A stretch of DNA of 64,000 nt, taken from positions 2,604,001 to 2,668,000 of the forward strand of contig JAQQWL010000015.1 of the NCBI GenBank assembly GCA_038363925.1, in the 5' to 3' direction. Shown piece by piece: positions 34,630-45,659 of this stretch (the first letter of the stretch is position 1; every line of letters begins with the position of its first letter). The notes beneath the pieces were generated by a model that was given only the letters and a program-made list of their open reading frames with translations, was not told where the DNA came from and did no database searches. The DNA comes from Apiospora phragmitis. Its lineage: Eukaryota; Ascomycota; Sordariomycetes; Amphisphaeriales; Apiosporaceae. Made by a program: the position numbers and the translations under genes.

Positions 34630-36650
34630 CCTCAGTCTATAGAACATATTCGCATATATGATTGTCAGTTAGATGAATATGATGGCGACCATGCAGATGC
34701 AATTTCTCTTATCACGACGCTCTCATCCAATCGCAGCGTAAAAGCTATGGTATCCAACCGACCAATTCCTTCATACGTCCAAGCATTTACTCAAAAGCCC
34801 AAGCTACATCTCCATCAGCTAATTAACACAGGGTGACATCCGAAAATATGTAATGGACAAAGTTGAAAAACACCCCTATGCCCAGCAACTTATAAGAACA
34901 GAAAGAAGCTGATCGCAGCAAGTGTTCCAGTTTCTAGCCGACAAATCCTCTGGCGTTTTCTTATGGGTAGTGTTGGCTGGCATATCTGTGGTTGAGGGAC
35001 TCGTGTCATGCGGGCGGCTATCGGATCTAGAACGTCGCATCTACGAATTGCCCGCTGAGATTGAGAACCTGTTCGCGCATATGTTGGGGAATGTCCATCC
35101 ACGATATCAGGAGCAATCTGCCAAGTACCTGAGAATATGCCTCCATCGCCACCTTGTCCCTTACGTCCAGGGAATCTCAGGACGGGGCTCGCTATACTCG
35201 ACAAATACGACATGAGAATACCGCCTTTGGAAGCACTTCGCCATTACACGGACGAAGAACTCGACACACAGTGCTCTGTTACCAAGAAGACCACATACTT
35301 TACCCGACCTATCGTCGGCATCACTTATTTTTCCTATTCAAGCCGCCAATACAGGCGCATAAGCGTGACAGGCGAATGTACCGCCGTCACCACGAAACTA
35401 CACGATCCTCGGCAATCGTGTGCCCTTACCCCACACATTCCATGATACACAGGTTCTCGTCATAACCCCACCGAGACCACAACCCCCATACCCCCACCGA
35501 AACCACCATTACCATAGCGACCGAGAATGGACACATGGCCGACCTAACGATTGTACACAAGCGCGGATTGAAGAATATCGTCTTTGTGCTCAAATACATC
35601 AATGACTATCCTCTTGCTCCAGTCGTTCTAGAACTCTCCACAACCTGTCACACGATTGACAGCGTATATCACGACTGTACCCTATTGGTCTTACAACCGT
35701 TATTCTCGAGAATCGACTCCGTGGCTGTTGTGGGGGGGCTGGTGGAAATCGACGATACTCCAGACGTTCCCAATCCTGCTGTCCGCTTCATTCATCGGAC
35801 CATGTTTGAGTTTCTAAACCGTCCTGGGGTCTGGGAACTTCCTTGCCTAATGATCCAGGACAATGCTTTCGACCCAGGCATAGTACTTGCAATGACCTCG
35901 CTGCATCTCATCTCCCTACATATGGAGAGCTCTTCCCATGGCATGCCCGGTGATGTAGCTACAGGGGATGTTCTTCGCTACGCCGACTCGGCGAGTCCCA
36001 ATCAACAGATCCATGTCTCAACTACCTTAGAGTATCTGCAGATGGTGCTCTCACGACCATCGGCTTCGATATATTGCACTACTGCCCTGTTTCAGGAAGA
36101 GCCGTACTGCATGAAGATGCCTGGCCTCGAATCGATACATCAAGTTCTTGTGCTATGTGTCGAAACAGGAATGACCAATGCACTAGTGGCGTTACTCAAG
36201 CACTATATGATAAATGTGCGAGGATTCCCGGTGCTAAAGTCGCAGCTTCTTTACCATGCACTTCTCCGACCGTCCCGGGAGCTCTATCTCATTACCGGCA
36301 TATTACAGCACAGCCCGTACCGTATGGTACAGTATCTACTGTCCCATGGGGTGGATCCAAAGAGCGTTTTCCACACCAGGGATCGCCAGAATATGCAGCT
36401 TGTAAGCCTCTGGGACGAAGTCGGAGAAGACGAGGACGAACTGGCAGCCTTATTCATCGATGTTAGAGAACACCGAAGGATCAGCGAACTGCTGCAAATA
36501 CCATCTAAGCAGTGTATACTAGTATCCGCTACGGCGGGGGGTACAAACATTCCGGATCAAAGCCGCGGCTCTTCCTCCAGACTAAGGAACAAACATGCTG
36601 TCTCAGATGACGGTAAAGTCATACCTAGAGTGAAGAAATCAAGGAGATAA
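34630..36650 (+). pseudogene. NACHT (STAND) NTPase fragment lacking Walker A
   Basis: Recognisable homology begins abruptly near the Walker B region (LDEYDGDHADAISLI), then NRSVKAMVSNRPIPSYVQAF, then in the next frame DIRKYVMDKVEKHPYAQQL. After an in-frame TGA (34910-34912) come DKSSGVFLWVVLAGISVVEG and LSDLERRIYELPAEIENLF, the usual post-NACHT helices. Further slips lead through GLAILDKYDMRIPPLEALRH to an open frame at 35535-36650 with VRFIHRTMFEFLNRPGVW, the family's winged-helix-to-superstructure phrase, and a C-terminal region without clear repeats. The P-loop and any N-terminal effector domain are missing; the upstream neighbour is the end of the MFS gene. Relic of an NLR-like allorecognition or defence gene. 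Confidence 0.75.
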
Positions 36651-36879
36651 TGTGGCCATCTAGTTTTTGAAAGTCTGCCCTACTTCTACCCTAAGCATCT
36701 TTGGACTACTGCACAGGACGCAGCATTCCTTATTTTCACAGCAGAGATTACCCAAGTAGGTAGGTCGATAACACCCAGCAAAGATCAGCCTTCCCTTCCG
36801 AGCAGTAATAACAGATAACTGGGACAGAACGTCTTTTCTTTTCCTTTTTTTTTTCTGGGAGTTTAGTAAAGTGATGTAC

Positions 36880-37265
36880 CTGGGTTCACGATGAGGTGCA
36901 GCCTTCTTTCCGGTTCCTGACGCCGCGCGAACTCGCGACCGAGTAACAGACCCCGGACTTGGACATGGCGTAGTTGGCCATGCGGTCCTGGAGCCCGCCG
37001 TCGAGGCGGGCGAAGTCGACGCCGGTTATGGCCGCGGTACTGTCCACGAGGGGCGGACGATGTCCATAGCATGCGCGTCATCGTCATTATCGGTGCCACC
37101 ACCACCATCGCCCCCACGCAGTCTTGCTGCTGCGGCTGCGGCGGCGGCGGCGTGGAGGAGATGTGGGGCCGCAGGAGCTCCGTGAAGAGCAGGGCGCCGA
37201 CGCAGTGGATCCCCGACCAGCATTTCGAGCCCCCTTACATGCCACGCCACTTCAACTTCCAACAC
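36880..37265 (-). pseudogene. short-chain dehydrogenase fragment
   Basis: Minus-strand pieces in different frames spell the middle of an SDR of the retinol-dehydrogenase-like kind: CVGALLFTELLRPHISS, later VDFARLDGGLQDRMANYAMS(K) with the catalytic YxxxK, then LLLGREFARRQ and LHLIVNPGT. A proline/glutamine-rich insertion (encoded by a GGC/GCT-rich repeat near 37122-37155) sits between the first two. Both gene ends are missing and there are at least two frame changes. It is a different SDR subfamily from the gene at 37486. Confidence 0.6.
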
Positions 37266-37485
37266 ACCTGACACTTGCCTACTTTAGGTACATAGCTCCG
37301 ACCTACCTCAACCTAACCCCTAACCCCTCCCGGCTTTGAATGTGAATGCCACCATCCCCGCACTTCTCTGTCAAGTTGGTTTCTTCTGCCTTGTAAAGAC
37401 AGCGGAATTAGCTTGGCCATTTCCCTCTTCCCTTCCCCAACGTACCAGACCCAATCTAATTCATTGTCTCAGTCAGTTTTTCACG

Positions 37486-38516
37486 ATGGAGCAACAAGCC
37501 CGTGGTTCTCATCACTGGTGTGAACAAAGGTACGTTTATTGGTGAGAACGGCTTTGAATGATTGGCCGGCGAATGCTAACAGGAATTCCTTTTTTCTTCG
37601 AATGTAGGCATCGGCCAGGAGCCGGCTCGGCGCTATCTACTTCGGCCTAATCATACCGTTGTAGGGAGCATCCGCTGCAACAAGTCGTCGCCCGAAGTAG
37701 CGGACCTGAGTGCTACGCAGCCTGCCCACGGTTCCCAACTGCATCTCGTGCATATCGAGAGCACGTCCGCCTCGGACCCCGCGCAGGCCGTCGAGGGGAT
37801 CAAAGCCTTGGGCATCGAACATCTCGATGTTGTAATCGCCAACGCCGGGGGCGGGACCTTCCCCGTCATGCCCCTCGACAAGGTGGACGTGGACGATATG
37901 ATGACCACGTTTCGGATCAACGCCGTCGGTTCTTTACTTCTCTACCAGGTCTGCAAGCCGTTGCTGCAGAAGGCCGTATCTCCCAAATGGATTTCCGTGA
38001 CGAGCGGCGGCGGCTCCATCAGCATGATAGGGGCCATCCGCTCCTACATTGGCCCGGCGTATGGTGCATCCAAAGCAGCATTGAACTGGATTACCTCGTG
38101 AGTCTTCATCGCTCCCCTACCTCCATCCAGCCTCTCCGCTAATTCGAGTCGAAAGCGCCATCCATTTCCAAAACGAATGGATTATTGCAATTGCCTTACA
38201 TCCAGGGTATTGGGGTTCCTTCTTTCTCGGCAGCTCTTGCATGAAAAGACTGCGAGTACCGTGCTTTCTAACCGTTTTGCATAGGCTTGTTCAGACCGGA
38301 CCCGGCAACGCAACCGCCCAGATGTTTGGAATGGAAAAGGCGCCCCATACAATTGAACGTTGCGTCGAAAGAATGATGACCGTGGTGAGTGTTTCCTTCA
38401 CATCGATCAAGATGCGCCAAGCACTATTACCGTCTGCCCAGATCGACGAAGCAACTCGCGAAGAGACTTCTGGCAAGTTTATTAGGGCTATCGAAGGTAC
38501 GGAAGTAGGTTGGTAA
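37486..38516 (+). CDS. short-chain dehydrogenase/reductase, norsolorinate-ketoreductase-like
   Basis: NAD(P)-dependent reductase with five exons. Introns, all GT-AG and phase-consistent, are 37530-37607, 38098-38155, 38207-38284 and 38385-38441. The protein reads KPVVLITGVNKGIGQEPA (TGxxxGIG nucleotide site), LDVVIANAGGG (NAG motif), KWISVTSGGGSI (catalytic Ser region), YGASKAALNW (YxxxK), AIHFQNEWIIAIALHPG, LVQTGPGNATAQ and DEATREETSGKF. This resembles the fungal family that includes norsolorinic acid ketoreductase. The only ATG (37486) is one base out of frame with KPVVLITG, so the start is damaged, mis-sequenced or elsewhere. Substrate unknown; no polyketide synthase is in the window. Confidence 0.75.
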
Positions 38517-38829
38517 CCGGCCGAGGTCTTGGCTGTTGTAGGTATAACAGATCAGCTCGACTATCCATTATGGTTATCGGATTACATGGGGATATGCTGA
38601 AACGAGGCACGGAAAATCAGTGCGCCAGGCTGTGAGCAGCAGTAAGCGTCGAATTCGGGGTTCTGTTTCTTCATTTTGTAGCTCTCTCGGATATTTAATA
38701 GTGCAGGGTATTATGCAGTTATACGATGCTCAGAAAATGGCGCTGATCCGATCAGTACGTATCTTTGATGACTAGAAGTACCGCGCTAGTTGTGCGAAGT
38801 ATCTGTTAGCGCCAAGGCTATTGTGGGGT
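38517..38829. other. spacer between the SDR gene and RIP block
   Basis: Transition from normal composition to RIP DNA; the change is visible at about 38810-38840. No gene. Confidence 0.5.
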
Positions 38830-39850
38830 CGACGTTAATAGATAGTTAGATCTTGAAAAGCGGAAACCGATTTCGAATTCGACTATATCGTCGTCGAACG
38901 AATCGTATAGATACGAATTAAATTCATTATCTATTTTCGCGGCTATATACTAAGTAAAACGGCGCTAGTTTTAATAAAAACGGTAGCGAAATAAATTTAG
39001 TAGAGGTAAAGAGATTTATTATTAGACTCGAATAAAATAAATTATATAAGGTTTTAAAAAAAGCGAACCGCTAGATATAGCGGTAATTAAAAACTGTATT
39101 TAATATTAAACGTGTATTATTATTAATTTAAAGTAGATAAAAAAGCTAGAAATAATACTAGACGCTAAGCTATATTTAATTTAAGGCCCTTATATTACGC
39201 TATTATTTAATAAACGATTAACAGCGCTTATTTTTATTATTTAATAGTCACATCGTAAAGGAATCTCTAATAACTAAGAGCTTTTTTCTTTAAAAGCTTC
39301 TCTTTTATACGGTATATATAAGACCGTTAAGTAAAAGAGGTGTTATATACGTATATATATAGTCTTATAATTTTAAAAGATTTCTTAAATAATAAAATTA
39401 ATAATATATTAGGCCCTTATTTAATATTAAAACCTAGTATATAATAATCGCTAATAACGGTTTTATTTATTATTTATTATTTTTAAAGTCGAATATAAAT
39501 TACTTAAAGTAATATATATAATTAAATAATTAACATAGTATATAGTAATATACTTACTAAAGCGTTAGTAATTATATTAAGAGACAGTTAATATATTAAA
39601 GCCCCGTACTATATACCTTCTTGAAGCGGAATATAGTTTAAACAGAGAACTCGTTTAGTTGCCGTCGAAGAGGAAGCCGATTTCGTTACCTTCTATACCT
39701 AGCAAGGCATGGGCGACTATATTAAAAGACAGTCAGCATACTAAAGCCCCGCATTATGTACCCTCCTAAAGCGGAAAGTGGTCTGAGCGGAGAACTTGTT
39801 TAGTTGCTATCGAAGAGGAAGCCGATTTCGTTATCTACTGTATATATACA
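38830..39850. repeat. RIP-mutated repeat block
   Basis: AT-rich DNA with CA and TG nearly absent. No reading frame survives. Its right part contains a direct repeat (listed separately), which retains more GC. Confidence 0.8.
39575..39845. repeat. two direct repeats, 145-bp period, unequally RIP-mutated
   Basis: The phrases AGACAG...ACTAAAGCCCC, GGAGAACTTGTTTAG and GAAGAGGAAGCCGATTTCGT occur in copy 1 (about 39578-39693) and copy 2 (about 39727-39836). GCCCCG starts at 39601 and at 39746, a period of 145. Copy 1 has T or A where copy 2 keeps C or G at many sites (for example CGTACTATAT against CGCATTATGT). A weaker third similarity (GCGGAAACCGATTTCG) is at about 38857. Identity of the element unknown. 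Confidence 0.7.
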
Positions 39851-40112
39851 GTCACTAGCGAAACCAGCGTCCTCTCTCTACTCTTTTTTAGTTTCTGTTC
39901 TAGATCCACTCTATAGGGGTACCTGCTGACACCATATACCCCGCTATGCTCGCAAGTACAGAGCTAATTTCTGCCTTTGCTTATCCTTACCTTGTGTATC
40001 CATAAATCGACTACCATGCTCTTGCATTAGCTTATGCTCTATAAAACCAAGAGCCAGAAGCCGCTGACAGTTTATGTTCTCCTTGGCAACGCAATCGTCC
40101 CTGTTAGCGTCC
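39851..40112 (+). repeat. inverted repeat arm A flanking the NLR gene
   Basis: This sequence matches the reverse complement of 45373-45635. Shared stretches include TAGCGAAACC, GCGTCCTCT, ACACCATATAC, CAAGTACAG, GAGCCAGAAGCCGCTGACAG (one difference in arm B) and CAATCGTCCCTGTTAGCGTC (two differences). Identity by eye is about 75-80% with small gaps. The outer end abuts the RIP block. No coding frame recognised. Confidence 0.8.
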
Positions 40113-41165
40113 GTAAATTAAGCTTCGGATGCAAATCCGGCTAGCGTCGTCTTCGGCGCGCACTCCACTCCTGTTATTACAATATGAACGATTTCCTATG
40201 GCAAGGTTCCTTGCATGTTTTATGTACTCAAGTTCTGTGTAGTTTCCTTCTAGAACGTACTTCCATGCCCATGGTGCAATACCCCGATAGCACAATCAAC
40301 CATACTCGCCCATTACTACGGTACGGCAGACGAGATGCACCTGGTAGTCTCTGCAGGAATTACTATTTTCATACCCCTCCAAGATGGCCCGGAATCAATT
40401 GATCGATGTTCACTCCTGCACATTTGACGACTGCTGTCTTTTAGCATCGTCTTCGAATCCTTATTCAATGCTTCATTGAAACCATTATGAAGTTCTACTT
40501 GGCTCGGTACGATCTGTCGAAGCCGATCCAGCCACTGCAACGGTGGATAGCGTCTATATTATGGAGCTCTCTGTTTTCCACGCTAGCAGGCTGCCTGTTG
40601 AATGGGCTCTCGTACGTACGTACAGGTTCCGGGTTCAATCGGGGTTCAATCGTTATATTCTGTTGTTCATGTCTATCTTCTCTGCTAGCTGCGAGGGGCA
40701 TCGCATGCCCCTCTTCATGAGACAGAAGAGGGGTTCATGCGCGCAGGCACGTGACACCCCCTTTTGGGGTAATATGGGAAACCTCAGTTCCTGCTGTTCC
40801 AACACTGCCAACATCTGTTGAGTTCAAAGCCAATGTGCCAAGCAGAGGCGCTGAGCATTGCTATGGTCCCTTGACTGTTCCGCCACAGTGGTGGCTACAG
40901 CACTCACCCAAAGCTGGGTTTCCCGACGAACAAATGATTCCGCTGGTGCTTTTGCTTCTTTCCCAATACCTCTGGCTATCGAAGCAGCACGCCCGCCGAG
41001 CAACCATGTTTTCCTATCAACTCGCAGAATTCTAATAGCCATTCCTCTTAAGAACTTGAAGAAGAGGCTTCAAGCTACTGTCGAGTTCGAAATTAGTTTC
41101 TGCTTTTCGAAGCTGAACTAATTCATCAAAATGAACCCAGCCCTGTCCTGCCGCTGGCAGACACT
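40113..41165. other. spacer between repeat arm A and NLR 3' end
   Basis: No gene recognised. Contains the perfect palindrome GAGGGGCAT-CGC-ATGCCCCTC at 40693-40713, followed directly by a second imperfect hairpin (CCTCTT/AAGAGG), and the 11-base unit GGGTTCAATCG twice near 40630-40655. Confidence 0.55.
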
Positions 41166-44100
41166 TCATTCACCATTATCATCATTACCGCCAAATAAGG
41201 CCCGTAAGCCGAGATCATCCGGGGATGAGGCCGCACCAGCAGTGAGAAGTAACGACTCAATAACAGGGTGATCGTTAAAGCTGGCTTGGTCAAGAGGAGT
41301 GAGACCGGAACCATTCATGGCATTGTGATTGGCGCTAGCCTGCAGAAGCAGGTCGACGATTTGAGCGTGCCCGTTCGTTGCAGCTAAATGCATTGGGGTA
41401 TCGCCATGGTCGGTTGAGATATCAACGGAGGCACCACTCTGGACCAGAAATCTGGCTATTTCTAGCTTGCCATCCCTGGAAGCCAAGTGAAGCGGCGATA
41501 ATCCGTCCTTGGCTACGAAATTTAAATATGCACCAGACACAAGTAGTATCTGGACGGTCTTCTCTTGTGCTTTAGATAATGCAGCGTAAAGAGCATTGCC
41601 GTACCGTCCGCCTTGCGCGTTCACCTCGGCCCCGCGGTTTAGCAGCATCTGCACAATCTTTTCGTATCCTCCAAATGAAGCTGCCTGGAGAGCATTGCCG
41701 TACTCTCCGCCTTGCGCTTTCACCTCGGCCCCGTGCTCGAGCAGTATCTGCACAATCTTTTCGTGTCCTTTAGATGAAGCTGCCTGGAGAGCACAGCCGT
41801 ACTCTCCGCCTTGCGCGTTCACCTCGGCCCCGTGGTCGAGCAGTATCTGCACAATCTTCTCGTATCCTCTAAATGAAGCTGCCTGGAGAGCATTGCCGTA
41901 CCGTCCGCCTTGCGCGTTCACCTCGGCCCCGCGGTCGAGAAGCATCTGCACAATCTTTTCGTATCCTCCAAATGAAGCTGCCTGGAGAGCATTGCCGTAC
42001 TCTCCGCCTTGCGCGTTCACGTCGCTGCGCTCCTTGGGTAGAACCTTCACAACTTCCCTATGGCTTCCAGACACTGCTTGTAGTGCCGTCTCGAACCGCC
42101 CATCTTTAACATCTATAGATGTAATCGACTTGGTTGTTTTTGGCTGAGGCCGTGCTGATATATATTCTTTACTGAGCAGCCAACTGAAAAACTTGGTTAG
42201 CCCGAAGAAAGCAGCAAGGACCGACAACGTCTGTAGTAGTATTTGAAACCGTCTGTTCTGCCCACTTGTATATCTTAATGGCGTGGTTGTTAGTACCGGA
42301 GTCTGTGTTGTTAAGCAGTCTTCATTGAATAACTCGCCAAGAATGTTAGCCAGTCCTAAGAGAGCAGCGTAATAGATTGGGCTCGGCGCTCCCGTGCTTT
42401 CTAGCCTCCCCTCGTAGTTGTCAACATTCCAGATATGTACCCAAGTGTTGAAAATGCCACCTTGGAATAGTTGTAATATTTTCCTTTCAGTGCTGCTTTG
42501 TAAGGTCCTGCTTGCAATGTGTTGAGGCCAGTAACGAGCAGCATATTTGGCCAGAGGGTAGGCTTTCTCAATAGAATCGGTGTCTTGCAGCTCTTCACCC
42601 TGAGGCTCAAGTAGCAAGGTCAAGCAAACCGTCGCCATATCAGTATGGGCGTCCTGTGTTCGAACATGAAATAGAGCAACGTCCTTATGCTCCAGGATCC
42701 GCTCGTTCTCGAGGTATTCCTGTACGGAAAAGTGGGCAATGCGGACAGTTTTTTCTCCTTTATAGAGATCCAAATCAATCTCTATAAATCCTGGACAGAT
42801 AAGGTGAAGATCGGTCAAATCTTGGAACCTACGTTTCCCGTCGAACCTAGGATTTTCGCCAAGCTCGACCGCAAGGGCATCGAACAGCTCTAAGTTCGTA
42901 AGTGGTCTTATAGCACAGCACAAAATGCTCAGCATTTGCCGAGCATATTCCCGCATTTCGGGCTCGATATTCTTTAGCATCCGGGCATAAGTTTCGTCCA
43001 GCGATCGTGGCAGGGACCGTAGTCGTTGGTTTAGAAGATCCTCGTTTGCTGCGCAAGCTGCCAGTGCTGTAAATTGGCACTCCACCCAGCGGAAACTAGG
43101 GGCTGGTTAGCAAAAGTAAATAGGTACCGAAAGGGTACTAACACTCCATTGGCTCGATCGGTCAGTGCCTTCTCGATTCGGTCATAGTATTGCTGCCATT
43201 TCCGCAAGCGCCTATTCTCTCGTAGGTGCTGGGCGACAAAAGCGGCTATATCCTGGTCCACTTTGGTATTCTTCATCTCAATGGTCTCTTCCGGAGTTGC
43301 TTCTAATCCGTCCTGTATATCGACTTCATCGCGGCTTGTAACTAAGAGGTGCAAGGCTGATTCTTTCCATAAGCACATGTCTCTTATGACCTGGAGCATC
43401 GCTTCTCGATACTGATTCCGCGGGCTTTCGTCTAGCGCATCTATTAGCACGTAGACGTCTTGGAACCCTCGTACGAGCTGATGGAGACAACCCAGAAGAG
43501 CTTCATCTGGCGGACTGGCATGGCGGTAGCTGCCGTATAGGCGGGACAGGTCGTTGTGATTTCCTAGCTGTGCCGATAGCTGTATAATGAGGGCTCGCAG
43601 CAAAGCAGAGGCGTCTTGCTTGCTCTTGTCGTTAAATGTGAAAAAGAAAAAGGCAATACCTATTCTTGGATGCGACCTGCGATGTCGAAAAGCGTATTGA
43701 ATAGCAGTTGAACATAACACAGACTTGCCGCACCCAGCGAAGCCTCTCAGCCATAGAAAAGACCGTGGGCTATGAAGCCAAGCATGGAAGGATTCGCCGT
43801 CGACGAGCCAGAGCCCAGTACGCGGATGCTTCTTTTTGCAGGCCTCGTTGAAGTTGATGGTGGCGTCGGGAGCTTTGAGCCAACTCTGGAGCTCGGAGGG
43901 AAAGTTGCGAGGACCTGACGAGCTCCAGAAGTGCCTTGGTGTCTTGGACATCATCCTGGACACGGTCGATGACCTCCTGCTGTAATATCTGTAGGGCTAG
44001 CTGGAGGCGGTCGGTGATATCGCTAATGTCTTCGTTTAGTCTTTCCAATGTGCTCTTCCGGAATGGGTATGCAATTCGGCGGGCTGTTTTCTTGACTGCG

Positions 44101-44420
44101 GACTGGATGTTGGTCGCTGGAGTCTCTTTGAACTTGTCCGCCTCGTCCTGGAGCTCTTGTATGAATTCCTGGCACTCTCGGATCAGCGATTCAATGCTTC
44201 GAACAGAATCCGCTTTATCGGCCCGGAATTTGCGATTTTCGCAATGATGATGCAAGCGTTCGAGGAGCTCTGAAAGGCTGTCGAGTCTTTCCGCAGTGTG
44301 TCCTGCATCGGAGTATTGGGATTGTAGGGCGGTGTAGTAGTCGAAAAGCGATTGCGTTACTTGGATGCCGAGAGAGATGATCCCGACCGCGCTCCCCGCT
44401 ACCGATAGTGGGTCGGCCAT
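41166..44420 (-). CDS. NLR-like protein: N-terminal STAND domain, NACHT, ankyrin repeats (one frameshift)
   Basis: Fungal NOD-like receptor, a STAND NTPase family linked to non-self recognition. The start is MADPLSVAGSAVGIISLGIQ at 44420 (44435 is an alternative), the Fungal_N/HeLo-like N-terminal domain. A frame change at about 43897-43910 leads to FPSELQSWLKAPD and the NACHT core: Walker A GFAGCGKSVLC, Walker B VYVLIDALDE, and LHLLVTSRDEVDI. A 47-bp intron (43142-43096, GTTAGT...CTAG) joins ALTDRANGV to FRWVECQFTALAAC. Then come RSLPRSLDETYARML and IAHFSVQEYLENERIL, a possible membrane helix (LLQTLSVLAAFFGLTKFF), and about eight ankyrin repeats, five of them nearly identical. Stop at 41166. 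Only the one slip separates it from a complete gene. Confidence 0.85.
41593..42087 (-). repeat. near-identical 99-bp ankyrin repeat units
   Basis: GCATTGCC (or GCACAGCC) recurs at 41593, 41692, 41791, 41890 and 41989, an exact 99-bp period equal to one 33-residue ankyrin unit. Units differ mainly at a few codons: GGE/GGR before YG, N/C before ALQ, FG/FR/SK before G(Y/H), and DR/DH/EH/NR before GAEV. The outer repeats toward the C-terminus are divergent. Confidence 0.9.
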
Positions 44421-44435
44421 GGTTGCGACTGCCAC

Positions 44436-45372
44436 TTTCGAAGTGGGACTATGAATGGGTCGAAGTGGAATGGATCGAAGCGGAATGGATCGAAGTGGAA
44501 TCGGAGGGGGTTAAATGTCTGAGGACCAGCTTGATCACCGGCTTGAACAGTCTGCATTTCTGCCCAGAGAGGCGCTGTCTATAACCTGCCCGACTTGGCT
44601 GCACAATAGAGGGGCATTGGAAGGACACTGGTGGGTAGCTAAGTCAGCATTGCCACGGTAAGGCGCACACAATCGACACGTCCTGGTGGCTGTGTGCAGG
44701 ACCACTGCTCGTTATGTGAGAAAGGTGCATGCATTGTGCTTAACCTGATTGGCAACACACGCGGGGAATGGCTTTTGGCAGTAACAAGTGGTTGCTGAGA
44801 GAAGGAAAGAGGCCAATCAGAGACGGACGAAGTGGCTTGGGAGTGAGAGATGCAGATGTGGTGCAGAGGACAGCCCCAGAAGGCGCTTGATACGCGGACC
44901 ACCATAATGAGTGAGCCTCGCTTGCATGCCTTGCGACCCTGCAGAACGACTGCGAAGCCACTCTGAATGCCACTCAAGCAAAGTGAACCGGCCAGACCTT
45001 CAGGGATTTGCAGATTGATCAGTCTTTTGCTATGAAAGGGATAGTCAGTGAAGCTCAAAATGGTGTAGATCAGCCATTCGGAAATCTGTCGGCGCAAAGT
45101 AATAGCAAGGGATTCCAAGGGCAAATGGATGCGGCTTCTTTCGCTCGCATATTTGGATCACATGGGATAGCTGCACAGGGAGGTGATGGCAAATGTAGCC
45201 CAGTAAACTGAGAGAAACGATGAGAACTCAGTGGCGACTAGTGTGGGAATCCTGTGGACCCCGAACTATAACGTCTATTCAAGGGATAAGGTGCAGCATC
45301 AGCAGCAAGCAAACGCAAGTTGTCTGCCTTTTTTTGGGGGGGGGATTTCAGACGAAATATGAGAGATGGTGG
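44436..45372. other. NLR upstream region, no other gene
   Basis: Holds the NLR promoter. Just upstream of the start the unit GGAATGGATCGAAG(C/T) is repeated in tandem (about 44467-44500). A G tract lies at about 45338-45347. Small frames (44639-45124 -) have no domain. Confidence 0.5.
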
Positions 45373-45635
45373 GGAGACGCTGACAGGGACAATTGCACTG
45401 CCAAAGAGAGCATAACTGTCAGCGGCTTCTGGCTTTTAGTTTTGTGGAGCATAAAGTAATCCAAGGTGCTGTAATCGATTTATGTATATATACATAAGGA
45501 AAGAATAGGCAAAGCCAGAAATGGACTGTACTTGTGAGCATGGACCGGTATATGGTGTTAGCAGCTACCCTGTAAAGTGGAGCCAGAATAATAACTATTA
45601 AAAAGTAAAAAGAGGACGCAGGTTTCGCTAATGGC
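45373..45635 (-). repeat. inverted repeat arm B flanking the NLR gene
   Basis: Reverse complement matches 39851-40112 along its length; see arm A. The outer end (about 45640) is where RIP composition begins, mirroring arm A. Confidence 0.8.
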
Positions 45636-45659
45636 TGTACTGTAGTGTGAATAGATGCT

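Noticed and set aside
37303..37328. Telomere-like CCTAACCCCTAACCCC
   Set aside because: Only about two units; too short to indicate an internal telomere or chromosome end.
41593..42087. CRISPR-like regular repeats
   Set aside because: The 99-bp period encodes ankyrin units in frame with no unique spacers, and the organism is a fungus.
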